This document shows, in pieces, positions 50,166-62,200 of a DNA stretch of 64,000 nucleotides (the stretch's first letter is position 1; each line of letters begins with the position of its first letter). The translations under genes and the position numbers were made by a program. Under the pieces are notes generated by a model that did no database searches, had not been told where the DNA came from, and was given only the letters and a program-made list of their open reading frames with translations. Source of the DNA: Lottia gigantea (lineage: Eukaryota; Mollusca; Gastropoda; Lottiidae); assembly GCF_000327385.1 (NCBI RefSeq), contig NW_008708458.1:1661906-1725905 (forward strand), read 5' to 3'.

Positions 50166-53100
50166 TGGACAGTATAATATAACACCTCGACAGTTCAAAA
50201 TCGATTAAGACTAGGTTAATGACGTAGACTCCATTTCATTTCAGTTTATAGGCGCGAAACAAAGGAAAATGAAAATGGAAAGATATAAAATTGCGTATGT
50301 GACAAAATTACAATATCCAAACGACCTCGTAAAAGAATTGTAAAGAGTTGAGTAACTCGTTTTGTAACAGACAATTAGATATATCCTTTGATTCATACAG
50401 AATAACTTGTCTGAACAGTTGTGTTTATATTCATATTAACGAGAGCAAGCGAGACTGTATGATTTTCCATTGTGTCAATTTCTAGAATGAATTCAAAATG
50501 TTTGAAAATATTTATGTATTTTATGTAATGATAGAATGTTTTAATAACTTTGTTCAAATTGGAATCGTGGTTTATAAAGAGTATTGGAGTCAGATATCGA
50601 TTTATCCTTTGATACAACAATCACATATTTTTAGTCAATAAATAGTTATGAAAATCTAAAAGCCAACACTAAAAATCATTCGTGTTGATAAATATACTAA
50701 ATGAACAATATAGGCTATATGAACTATGCAAAGGAGACTCTCGAGTTGACAAACCCAAATGTACGGTCGCATCAAGTGTTCCGGAAGGAACATTACTTAC
50801 TTATAGCTTAGTGGATCTCAAATTCAAAGTCTTTAGACTACTAATACACCATCTAAATGGCAAAGGTCACAATTTATAATGTGATGAAAATTTATCATCT
50901 GTTGTCAGTTAATAGATCCTTCATAAATTCCAGACAGATTTATCTCGAAGAAAATTGATCTTTTCATATCAACTGGATTATGTTCCAACCACAGACATAT
51001 GATTTTTTTTTGTCGGTCGACTGTGATATATCAGACACGGTAGAGCTTTAACGCTTGCCTGTTTTGTTTTTGTCGAGTGCTTTGTTTCATCACAATGGTC
51101 GCTTTTTGTCCACTTATAAAAATTCATTTTCTTCATAGTCTTGTGATAAATTACATTAGTTCCGCGTTTAACCATAAATCACACAACAAGAAAAAGCACT
51201 TATGATTTTTATTGTGATATATTTGTCGCGATATAACAGTGTTTTATTAAATTCATGATAATGATAAAAACAGTCTCGGCTTGGTTTTTTTCATATTGAT
51301 GAATTTATGAGGCGAAATAGACTAGAAATGATGAAAAATGACTGGAACTTATTCCTTATCTATTCCCAGTATGTCAGCTTACAGTGTCAGTAAGAATTCC
51401 TCCGTTGGTGACTTTTTCCTGTTTTAAAGCTATCCGTATTATGATATGAGCTAAGGCTTCAGCGCTCCGCGAAGACCTTCTTATGTCTCGGCTTCGGTTA
51501 AACTCTACCGACAGGAAGGTAATCATTGCCGAAATGACTGTGTGTAGACCGCAAAGGACCCATCAATATGGCAGGTAAGCTCTTGTCATTAAACCTTCGA
51601 ATGAGTTACATCACCAACAGACCAGCATCCTGTTAGTCCTAATAATGATAAACGCTACATGGGAATAACCCATTTTTACTTTTTACTGCCGAATAAAAGG
51701 TACCCCATCAATGATTAGTAATGAGTCACCTGTATAAAATAATATTGTCTGTTACTGTATGATTCGCCATTGTTTTAAAACAATTATTTTTAAGGAAACA
51801 TAATTAGTTCCTGGCAGATTTCATCAGGGACGACCAATTAAACCAGTCTTCCTGTATATTATTGCTTAAATTTCGAAAAACGTCTGAATGACGTCACTGA
51901 AAATTTCAATAACAAACATTATGATTGGTCCATCACAAAGCAAGCAACGAACTGCTTCAATCAATAAACATGCTAAGATCTGTTTATTGTCAAAGTGATG
52001 ATATAGTTTGTAATTGTCTTTGTACGTGGATTTCATTCCATCTTAATTAACGTACCATTAATGGAAGCAGTCGGTGTTAAAGTCTCATTTACTAACATCA
52101 AATACCCATTTTCTCAACTCTCCAATTATCTAGAGTAACTTAATGATCTTAATATTATCCTATACTAGATTCAATAAGATTGTTTTTAAATGGCCATGGG
52201 CTACCTTAGTATATATATATATATGTAATAATTTACTTCCTAGTAAACAAATATTTCCAATTATCAACGTACATGTTTTCATTTTCAATAGATTTGTGTT
52301 ATTCAAGATGGGGTTCCACATTGTTGAATCGTAATAATATTATATGATTTACTTTTGAGATACTAAATGCAGAGGACTTAAACTAGTTCGGCAGCTGACA
52401 GATCTGTGTCAAACAGGTCTAGTATGTAATTTTTGGTGATTTATTCATGGGGTTAAATTTTCAACACGATTGACGTTTTGTATTAGAATGACAATGTTTT
52501 CGAATGAATGGCCTTGTCATACGAAGCAAAACGTGTTTTAGACAACAATATATACACATATTTGAATTGAGGATTAAAATCTTTAGACCAAAAGATCGAA
52601 GTTAAAAAATTATATATGCCTTTGTACTTGTTGAGTGCACTATAGTTTGGTTGTGTTTTAGCTACTGTGCAGGACGTCTACCAAGTCCTTCTTGTTGATA
52701 CGGAATCAAAATGCAATATCACAGACAAACACACAAAACAATTGACAAAAAGCATGCATATTTTCTTCAAAATCTCAATTTGTGCATAGGCTCTAAACAG
52801 CCCGACGTCTTTTCTCAATTATCTGATATCAAAATCTTTCTTTTATTATTTCTGGCAATGTTTGTATTTAATTTTCTAGAATCAAATTATTTTTAAAATT
52901 CTAGCCATGATTGTAAATAAAACGGAAATCGTCCACTAGATAATGAAGGTCACTGATTAAGATGTTTCGGTGGTAATAGATCAGCCATTAGGCTGCGATT
53001 ATTTCTAATAATGAAGGCATCATTAACGACCATCGCATTCCGTGACCTTCACAGAAATCACTTCATTTACTCGAGGACTGTCATTAAAGATAATTGCCTG

Positions 53101-55885
53101 ACACTGACAGCTTAGTCCAGCTTCTTGTAAGTGTGATCGTGAAGACTTTGACTGACTGGAATCTGTTACTACAACAGGGCATTAAACACATATACATTAT
53201 ATAGAAATACAATTAGATTGTCATATATCTTTCTGGAGGCTAGAGTAAGTGGTAGAAGCTTAGTGACTATTCTATTAATGGAGACATTTAAATGCAGTTC
53301 CCTTAAATATGCATTAAGCTGTATTTAACAACAGGAAGGCACCAAAGATATACTAAAATAGTGGATCGTGTCTAAAAGCGCCAATATGGAATGAGTTTGG
53401 CGAAGCGAGAAACATTTGCATCGTTTCATGGAAACTAAAGACCTTTTCTCTATCCAAAATCATTGAGAGTAAACCAAGTTTGAACAAGTCTAATGTACTT
53501 TAAATTAGACGCTTGAACCTTTTTACTACAATGACAAAATATTGAGGGTCGTGTGCAGAATACTACAAACAAAAAAAGGAAATCTTGCTTCATCTTATGG
53601 AATATCTGATGGACATGCAGCTTTGCGAGGTCTTTGTTTAACACATCTATCAGGGTACCACATATTCAACAATATTCCACCTCATATATCAATAGAAAGG
53701 ACGAATGGCCCGAGATGGGTGATGATCGTTTCACATCTAAATAATTCCATTAAATCAGTTTTGAAGGTATTGTTGTTCAAATTCTGCAGTCAAAAACTGT
53801 TAAACATAAAGTCTGATATTTAACTAGCCTTAGTGCAATGTTATGTTCCGATTTCGGCCTTGTAGATTGTACCAAAATTCGGCATGGAATTATTTATATT
53901 TATAAACACTTTGATCAAGTGCGATATTTCAAGGTTCATAGTTGATGCTAATGTAACCGTTAATGGATGATCGTTGAAAGGTCATGCTTTCCTGTTTTAT
54001 TTTAGTCTTGCAAGGACTGGGTATAAGACTTGCATGTATATGGATATTGCATATATTATTATATTTTCAATATTTATATCATTACCACCAGAAGGTCTTT
54101 TGTTGTCATGGTATTACATATAATGTGTTTCCGAGTTTGAATTTATTTATATGAAATACTTACTCACTTACAATTGATATACTTCCTCGTGTGAAAAGTT
54201 CATAACCTGCGATTGATGTTTTGCCAATAAGTTGTTTTGGATTTCGGGTTTCGTTTTGCGGTTTGGATCGTTAGAACTTGGTTTATTTATCTCCATGATA
54301 TACACCATTGAATTAAATTCTAAAAATTGACACAAAGGTAAATAAGTTCATTACATCTTAAACATATTATTTAATTTATAATATTGAAAGTACAGGACTC
54401 CTTTTTAAAGCACTGGTCAAGGTATAAAATTTCGTTTTGCGGTTCTGATGTACTTGGTTTATTTATTTATATGAATACTTGATCAGATGGAAAAGAGGAA
54501 GGTTGTTTATAAGAGTTGCTGGTGTAACAGTTGATGGTTTGTGATTATTGGTATTATGGTGTCATCTTACATAAGTGTTAACCGTCAAACCGAGCACGTG
54601 TCATTTTCATTTCAAGATGTGTTGACCAATTGTGTCAGGAAGCACGGAGGTTATAACGGGATACGGATAACCATCAGCTAATAACATCTCACTTGGTATA
54701 TCAATCAAGTCAGTCAGCAGGAGCTATTGTTCACATGTTAATCATTCTCTCTAGATGAGAGATTTGTGTGCTTGTTATTGACAAGTCTTCTGATGGAACC
54801 ACAGTTTTTAATTACCTCCTCTTTGTTTTACTGAATACATCAGGATGTATTAGGATGTTCCAGTGGTGATTGAAAAGAGGGAAGGAATATTTTAACTTTC
54901 TTAATACAATTCAGTCACGATTTTTCACCAATATCCTTAACACCCACATTTCATCTTCATCTCTGCTGATTTCTAGTTGACAAAGATTTTTGTATTCATT
55001 TACTTATTTGATATGCAAACCAAATGTAAAATGTAAAACAAAATTCAGATTCAATTTTTGTTTCCTATCGACTTTTTTTTATCATTGGCGCAATATATCT
55101 CGTGTTCGTCTATATTGTTTTGTATATTGCAGGCCTCAATAATTGCATGTAAAAACAAATTCTTGTAAATCATATATGTGTTTTCTTTACCAAACACAGC
55201 TACTTAAAACAGAGAACATTTGCCTACTTTAATCTGCTGTCGACATACATCAAGAGTCCGGCAAGACACTTTTAACATTAAATAGTATTGATTTCCCCTG
55301 TCGAAGAACTCTTCTATTTGAAGTCAATAAATGGTAGAAGTCATCTAAGTTAATTAAGAAATCGACTTCACCTTCAATTATCAAGTTATGGACAATTTAA
55401 AGGAATATACTTCTGTATCTTAATTTTTACAGAAAAGAGGAGGAATCAGTAAGGAACTTAACCTGTTTGTTAGGTACAAATATATATGTTTAAAGATTTC
55501 ATATCGGATGATTTTACATCATGTTCCTTCCTTTAGCAACGGTGTACAATATTTATTAGAGGGGAAGCTTTTTATAAAAAGACCCATAATAATTAAATCA
55601 TATATTTATAAACCATTTCTCTACAATATACAACATTGAACTAAATTATAATAATTGACACAAAGGTTAATATGTTGATAAACATAGTATTTTACATGGA
55701 AGATGCCAAATTCAACCAACATATGAGAGTTTATCTCTAACACTGTAAAACTATATATATATATATATAGCTAGGATAACTATAACTTTTAATCAGCACC
55801 AATTATCCAGATGGCTCCCATAAAGATTTCATACAAGTAGAAATAATTTTGTATTTTTTTGTCACCATGTTATACTGATTGTCTC
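50166..55885. other. Mostly noncoding stretch
   Basis: Apart from the possible first exon at 51470-51574, no coding block is recognised. It includes TA microsatellites near 52205 and 55755. Confidence 0.45.
51470..51574 (+). other. Possible first exon with start codon
   Basis: A locally GC-richer patch is followed by an ATG (51568-51570) with A at -3 and G at +4, which runs four bases into a consensus donor (GCAG then GTAAGC, 51575-51580). Such an exon would carry the 5' UTR and the codons for Met-Ala. No downstream exon was found in the window. Confidence 0.2.
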
Positions 55886-55891
55886 TTTATT
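55886..55891 (-). terminator. AATAAA overlapping the stop codon
   Basis: On the minus strand the gene ends GTGAATAAAG, so the stop TAA is part of a canonical AATAAA. If used, the 3' UTR would be only a few tens of bases; a later signal may be used instead. Confidence 0.35.
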
Positions 55892-57248
55892 CACTTGTCT
55901 TCATTTTGATATCTCTGATGTCTGTTATATTAAACTCAACTATAAACTGATTGTCTTCATTGATATAACCATTTTGTTTGTCAGTTAGTTTCTTCCACGA
56001 TATATATTTATGATATCCCCAATCCAATTCCTTTTCTGTAAAGCAATGATTCAGAATTCTTTCACGAGAATCGTGACCTACGTGATTTAAAAGTTTATAC
56101 CTACATTCTATGTCACAGCTCGCAATAGCAGGATTATCAGATTGTTGAAGTTTGATGAAAAGACCCAGGTTATCACCGTCTGTTCTCTGAACAAAACAAC
56201 TCCACACGATACCACGGGCAGTGTATTTATTCTTACTGTAATATTTTAAAACAGAATCGTTTATATCATCAATAGAGAATATAAAATCATTCAGTTTCGG
56301 TAGGTAGAATATCCTAGATTCTAACTGTCCAATGTAACTTTGTAAAACTTCGCAAGGCTCCTTCCATTCGGAATATGTTATTTCAGGTAGAGTAACCGTT
56401 ATGTTTCCACTGAATTTCTCCAAATCTATCATCACAGGTAAAGATTGTAATATTGTAAGACAAGAATCTTCCTCTAAAGATGGTAATTTAGTCTCCAGAT
56501 CTACCTGCAGATTTTTAACATTGTTATCAACTCCTGTCTTACTTTCAGACAATTTCCGTTGACTTTCTTCAAAACAGGTTTTAATTGTGCTTCTTGTTTT
56601 CTCACATTTTTCTCTTAAATCTGCGATCATTTTCTCGGTGTATTCAGTCACTTTATTACACTCTTCCTCACACAGAGTGTAGAGTTTTTTAGATGCTTCT
56701 TCTAACGTTGTAGAGATTGTTTCCAAATCTTTAATTTTCTGTTGAATTGTATTGTCTAACTTACTGACTTCTTCTATGGCGTTTTCCTTGGTATTGTCAC
56801 TCTCTATGTCTAAAGATTTGTGATCTTTATGATGAAGGTACATACATCTTGAACAAACTCCTTCCTCACATATTTGACAGTAAAATTCAACTTCTCGGTC
56901 ACTGTGATGTGGACAACTATGTTTTATTGTTGATGAAGGTTGTTTGGTGTTGCTGGTAACTTGTGTTGTATTGGAAGAAGATGTTGTTGAGCCAGTAACT
57001 TGTGTTTCAAGTGAGGTCTGTGTTGTAGTATTGACCACGAAGTTGGTAGTAAACTTCTTGGCTCCACCTTTTGGAATCCTCACAACCTTTCCACAAACTG
57101 GACATTTGAATTTCGTTGTTCTATTACCGATATATCTCTCCAGACAGTCTAAACAAAACGTATGTCCACAAATTAAAACCTTCGGTGTCTTAAACGTTTC
57201 GCAACAAATTGAACATTCTAGATTGTTACTTGTTGTAACTGTCGCCAT
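55887..57248 (-). CDS. RING / B-box / coiled-coil / MATH protein, TRIM37-like architecture
   Basis: Probable cytosolic RING-type ubiquitin ligase. The intronless frame gives 453 residues from the chosen ATG at 57248 (MATVTTSNN); an in-frame ATG 16 codons earlier is less likely because the RING begins right after the inner one. Domains: C3HC4 RING (C12, C15, C27, H29, C32, C35, C49, C52), a threonine/serine-rich linker (about 70-108), B-box2 (about 110-150, C112, H115, C124, C127, C132, C135, H140, H143), a coiled coil (about 155-280) and a C-terminal MATH/TRAF-like domain (about 335-448, with GLFIKLQQSD, HCFTEKELDWGYHKYISW and NGYINEDNQFIVEF). RING/B-box/MATH is the architecture of TRIM37, but this protein is about half its length. 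MATH domains bind substrates or partners; the target here is unknown. No neighbour suggests its pathway. Confidence 0.85.
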   Translation of the reverse strand: MATVTTSNNLECSICCETFKTPKVLICGHTFCLDCLERYIGNRTTKFKCPVCGKVVRIPKGGAKKFTTNFVVNTTTQTSLETQVTGSTTSSSNTTQVTSNTKQPSSTIKHSCPHHSDREVEFYCQICEEGVCSRCMYLHHKDHKSLDIESDNTKENAIEEVSKLDNTIQQKIKDLETISTTLEEASKKLYTLCEEECNKVTEYTEKMIADLREKCEKTRSTIKTCFEESQRKLSESKTGVDNNVKNLQVDLETKLPSLEEDSCLTILQSLPVMIDLEKFSGNITVTLPEITYSEWKEPCEVLQSYIGQLESRIFYLPKLNDFIFSIDDINDSVLKYYSKNKYTARGIVWSCFVQRTDGDNLGLFIKLQQSDNPAIASCDIECRYKLLNHVGHDSRERILNHCFTEKELDWGYHKYISWKKLTDKQNGYINEDNQFIVEFNITDIRDIKMKTSE

Positions 57249-58800
57249 TTTATCTCTATAATCTCCACTCTGTGGATTAAAATATACTTTCAACAACTAG
57301 AGACGTTCCCTTCTTCACTTAATGATGTGTCTGTTCAGGGCCCTCTATAAATGAATTAACACAGGTAACGAATAGTCACTCTTCTAAGAAATATATCTAC
57401 ACTTTTCAACGAATTATGGGTATTATGATAAGTCGATATTCAATCCTGCAACATAAATTTAGGTCACAAACAGTAAACGCTATATATAGATATATATAAA
57501 GTAGAGTTGTGTCAAAGTGACATAGTAAGTAGTAAGGCAAATAGCTCGCTTGTCTTCCTCTTACCACTTTTTAAAACACCACACCCACTTTTCCCAATTC
57601 ACATTATATGGGTAGATGTTTTGGGAAACATTTGTATAGATTTAACACATCAAGTAACTTAGCTACAACCATACACAAACAATACACATATTTTTAATCC
57701 TGTCACAGATATGGTAGTATGTCCTACCTGCCACAGGTAGCTGATAACAGTGACCAGCCACCTGATATTGAGGGTAAAATAGGGGAAATACTGACTTATT
57801 GGGACAACTGTCAAGATTGAGATTCAAAATGGCGCAAGCTTCCCAAGGAGTGTCCCATGAAAGGGTTCTCTCCCAAGGAAATTTTTGAAAAAAACATAAT
57901 TTGCATTCTGACACATAATTTGGGGGCAAAAACGTATTAAGACTGATATTACAACATTTGTTAGCAATGAAGTGGAGGTACACTTGTGGGTACAAACCAT
58001 ATTTCTGTACCTCCTTCCCTCTTCCTGTTACAACACTGGCGGAAATTGTGACAATTAAAGTTCAATATCCATGTAAGATATGATTTAATTCCTTTGTGAA
58101 TGTTGGCGTCAACAGCTCGAGTTTGTAATCAACAATCATTAACGTCAGTATTATGTCGTAATGTTATACACCACGTTCTGACGCATTCCATGTCCCTGAT
58201 AGCAATGTATGATTTCACCTCGGCCAGTGCTTTCATTGAGACTCGTATACACCGTATTTCCAACCCCCAAAATTACCACCGACTCACATAATCGAAGATT
58301 AAAATTACAAGGATGTCGGAAACACAGCGGCCGAAAACAATCATGAAATCTCTGAACTTGATAAATATATCTATCCCATTTCTGTGCCCGATGATATTGA
58401 CAACACTAATATTCCTTCAAATCCATACAGTCGGAACATTGATTGTAAATGCATAATGAAAAACCTATCTTGCAATAATAGATAAAAGGTCTGAGCGATT
58501 TGGAAATTAACATGGAACCAGCTGGTTATACACTGGCTTGTATTTTTTTCCCCACTTCCTTCCGGAGGTAATTTATACAATTTCTTTCAAGCTGCCAATT
58601 ATATTGTTATTTTCTACGGTCCTGGAGGCCAGTGTGTTTATGAAAGAAATTCAAAAAGATAATCAAGTGAAATTATCACTTATCAGTTGCTATAAGATTG
58701 TACAGTGAAGTTGTTGACAAGGGGAAGTGGACAGGTTTACCAAGTTTCGTTGGGGTTTATTTTTGGAAGGGGGTGTGATCCAAGCGTGGCAATGTTGCTT
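57249..58800. other. Upstream region of the RING/MATH gene
   Basis: Probably contains its promoter. A TATATATA stretch lies near 57480-57495. The 110-codon minus-strand open frame at 57663-57995 has no recognised domain. Confidence 0.45.
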
Positions 58801-59248
58801 TTGAGTCTTCGCTGTCAGCTCCTGCTATAATTGCGAAGCAGAATTTTTCTAGGGTTGGATTGTTCACCCACCAACAGGGAACGTGAGCTGGGTTTAGACC
58901 GACGTGAGACAGGTTAATCATTGATACATGTAGCCCTCTTTGGATTGAAATGAGGATCTGAATAAGAGAATAAAAGAATGGATAATTATTTATAACACGT
59001 TTTAATCAGCATGGCATTTAACGAATAATGACTACATGCGCATGAGCTGCTGTAAACCAATCAAATTATGCTAGGCAGTTCGTATTGACTGGAATTCTAA
59101 GCAGTTCGTATTGTTTAGGTATGTAGTACGACTCATGTAAAGCAATACTGGGCTTATTATACGATATTAAAGAATCACTAATTCTTTAATACAAATGCAA
59201 ATATAATCAAAAAAAAAAATAGTTGCACATTTTATGCAATTCCTTACA
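58800..59248 (-). repeat. Presumed downstream LTR of the Ty3/gypsy element
   Basis: Begins TGTAAGGAATTGC after the purine tract. It contains a TATAAAT-like word near 58990-59000 and two direct copies of CAATACGAACTGC about 30 bp apart near 59075-59125. The left boundary is a guess because the partner LTR is outside the window. Confidence 0.5.
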
Positions 59249-62200
59249 CTCTCCCCCACAAAATTAAATGTTCTCGAACATTTTGCAAGGACACCAAATA
59301 AAGTTTGCTCTCAAAAGAAAGTTTGCTCTCAAAATGAAGTTTGCTCGCTGAGGAATCTATAACATATGGATTAATTAGATCTAAATACAAGTTTAACAAA
59401 AATGGGTTCTTGATATCCAAAAATTGATCAGGGTGGCCAACCTTCACATCTGCCAGTCTAGGCTTGAACTCTATTGATCTAATTACATGTACCATATATT
59501 CTGTACACCATAATCTAACTTATTACTGGTAACATCTTTTAAAAGCTAAGAACTTTCATCTCATAACTATTCCACCATGAAACAAGTATCTTAACTTCAT
59601 CTCAACTTCCACCATTAACTTTTATCTTCATTTTGCTTCAGTTCCATCTTTCTATTTCAAACTAACTTCACTTAATAGTCTATAAGAGTCTAGTACAGTA
59701 GGTAGGACACTTGGCATGTGGTAACCTATAGGTGGTTGGTTTAATCTTGCACCATGATTCAGATATTCTGGACCATAATTCAGATATCTAGGACCAAAAT
59801 TTCCAACATAATGAATCATTGGTACTGGCCTCCATTCAGGTATTCCAGTGATTAAACATGGTGATGTTCGCCATTCACTAGTGTTACCATCCATGTCGTA
59901 TGTAAGTCGAGCGGGTGGTTGGCGATTACGACTTGATCGGCGTATTCCATCATCGCTAACTGAAGTTGTTGGCGATTCTGGTACTACAGGCAGGTCTAAA
60001 ACTTCCTCAACAGGGTTATCTAGTGTTGTGTCCTCTGGAACCTGTTCTGGTTCTATACCAGTCTCTTTGTCTTTGTGTTCAGCATTGTAATCATCATCAT
60101 AACCCCTTTGTTCAGCAATAACTTGGGGAGTTGGCTCATAATACTGCTTTCTGAGTTACTGAAGGAGTTTCTCTGGTCAAGTCGAGGTTTCCCTGGATGA
60201 ACCACTCTTGTTGGTTGCTTCTCATTTATGTGAAATGGTAATTCATCACATGGCAAAAGTAGATTTCTATGCACCACCTTTTCCTTGCCTGTTTTTGATC
60301 TAATTCTGTAAACTGGACTGTTTTCACCAATGCTTGTAATAACAGAGTAAATTTCATCCTCCCAGTATGACCTTAATTTTCCAGGACCTCCTCGTTCGGA
60401 CAAGTTACGTAATAGAACTCTCCCACCAGGTTGTAATTCTACTGATGTAGGTTTCTTCCGATCATACTGCTTTTTCTGTAGTTGTGATTGGTTCTGAGAA
60501 TATTTACTTGCAAGTTGATAAGCCTCCTTCATACATTCACTCCTTTTTTTGAATATTCCTGTGCATTGTTGAATTCTGGATTGACTTTGTCAAATATCAG
60601 GTCCACTGGTAATCTTGGACTTCTACCATACATCAGAAAAAAGGGTGAATATCCTGTCGAGTCGTTTTTCGTACTGTTGTAAGCATGTATAACTTTATTT
60701 ACATGTTCATGCCATTTGGATTTCTGCTCTTGGGTCAGTGTTCTCAGCATTCCCAGCAATGTTCTATTAAACCTTTCCACTTTGCCATTTCCTTGGGGGT
60801 GGTAAGGTGTTGTTATGCAAGGTTGTACTCCACTCAGATTCTGTAGGTGCTTAAACAGTCTATTCTCAAATTCCCCACCTTGATCATGGTGAATTTTCCT
60901 TGGAAAACCATATCGAAGGATGAAATCATTGAAGATCTTTTCTGCTACTGTTTTTGCTTTCTTATTTCTAGTAGGGTATGCTCGTGCAAATCTTGTGAAG
61001 TGATCTACCAGTACCATTATATATTCGTATCCACCAGAACTCTTCTCAAGATGGAGAAAATCAATTGATACCAGATCTAATGGGGTGGTTGAAGTTACTG
61101 GAACCATTGGTGCTCTTGTTTCTTTTGCAGGAATCTTGCCCTTAAGACAAGTACATTTCTTCATGATGTAATCTGTGATATCTTGTCTCATTTTCGGCCA
61201 GAAAAACCTGTCTCGAGCCAGTGCTAGAACTCTTTCTGAACCAAGGTGACCCATGTTGTTGTGCAGTTCTTGCAGAACAAGACCATGGTACTTCTTTGGT
61301 AGTATTAGCTGTTCACGTACATCTCCATCAGGCAATATACATTTCCGGATTAAAAGTTCAATTTCAACTTATGAAATTCTTTCAACAGCGGACTAAGTTC
61401 TATTGTAGCTCGATTTAAGATGGGTTTCTTCTTCATTTCCAGGTAGCGAAGAACTGGTTTAATGACTATGTCTTCCTCCTGTGACTTTCTGATTTCATCT
61501 GTTGATAAGGCTGTGTAGACTGTTGAGTTTACCATGCAGTCAATATTTACAGCATCTGTACATTGCTCCATATAGTTGTCAATGTTGAGTGGCATTCTTG
61601 ATAATCCATCGGCAGCTTGATTATTGATTCCTGGTTTGTATTTTATATCAAAATTGAAATCTGCTAATTCGTTCAGCCATCGATGTCTTGTACTATCTAG
61701 CTTTGCTGACGTCAAGATGTAAGTTAATGGGTTGTTGTCTGTGTAGACTCTAAATTGTTTGGTGTAATACAAGAAGTCTCTAAATTTCTCACTGATTGCC
61801 CATTTTAAAGCTAGGAATTCTAGTTTGCCGGAATGAAGATGATACTTCTGCTCTGCACTTGATAAGGTCCTTGAGCCATATGCAACAACTTTAAGTTTTC
61901 CCTGGTCATCGTGCTGATACAGGATAGCTCCTAGTCCATCTTGGCTGGCATCTGTGAGCAGGACAAATTCCCTTTCAAAGTCTGGATAGGCCATGACATC
62001 AGTAGACATCAAATCATCTATGAGGTTGTTCAGTATTTCTTGATGTTTGGTAGTCCATGTTATCTTCGTTCCTGATGAAACTTGACCCTTTTTTAACTGT
62101 GCCTTCGGATTATCTTCAGGTTTTTTTAAGTAGGTTGTATAAAAGCTTAGTTCTGGATGAGAATGCAGGTAAATATTTACGGTAGTAGCTTACAAAACCA

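Noticed and set aside
53542-53823. 93-codon plus-strand open frame
   Set aside because: Protein-like in parts but no domain, no clear splice borders and no neighbour in phase.
57663-57995. 110-codon minus-strand open frame upstream of the RING/MATH gene
   Set aside because: No recognised family; composition fits a transposon-derived or chance frame.
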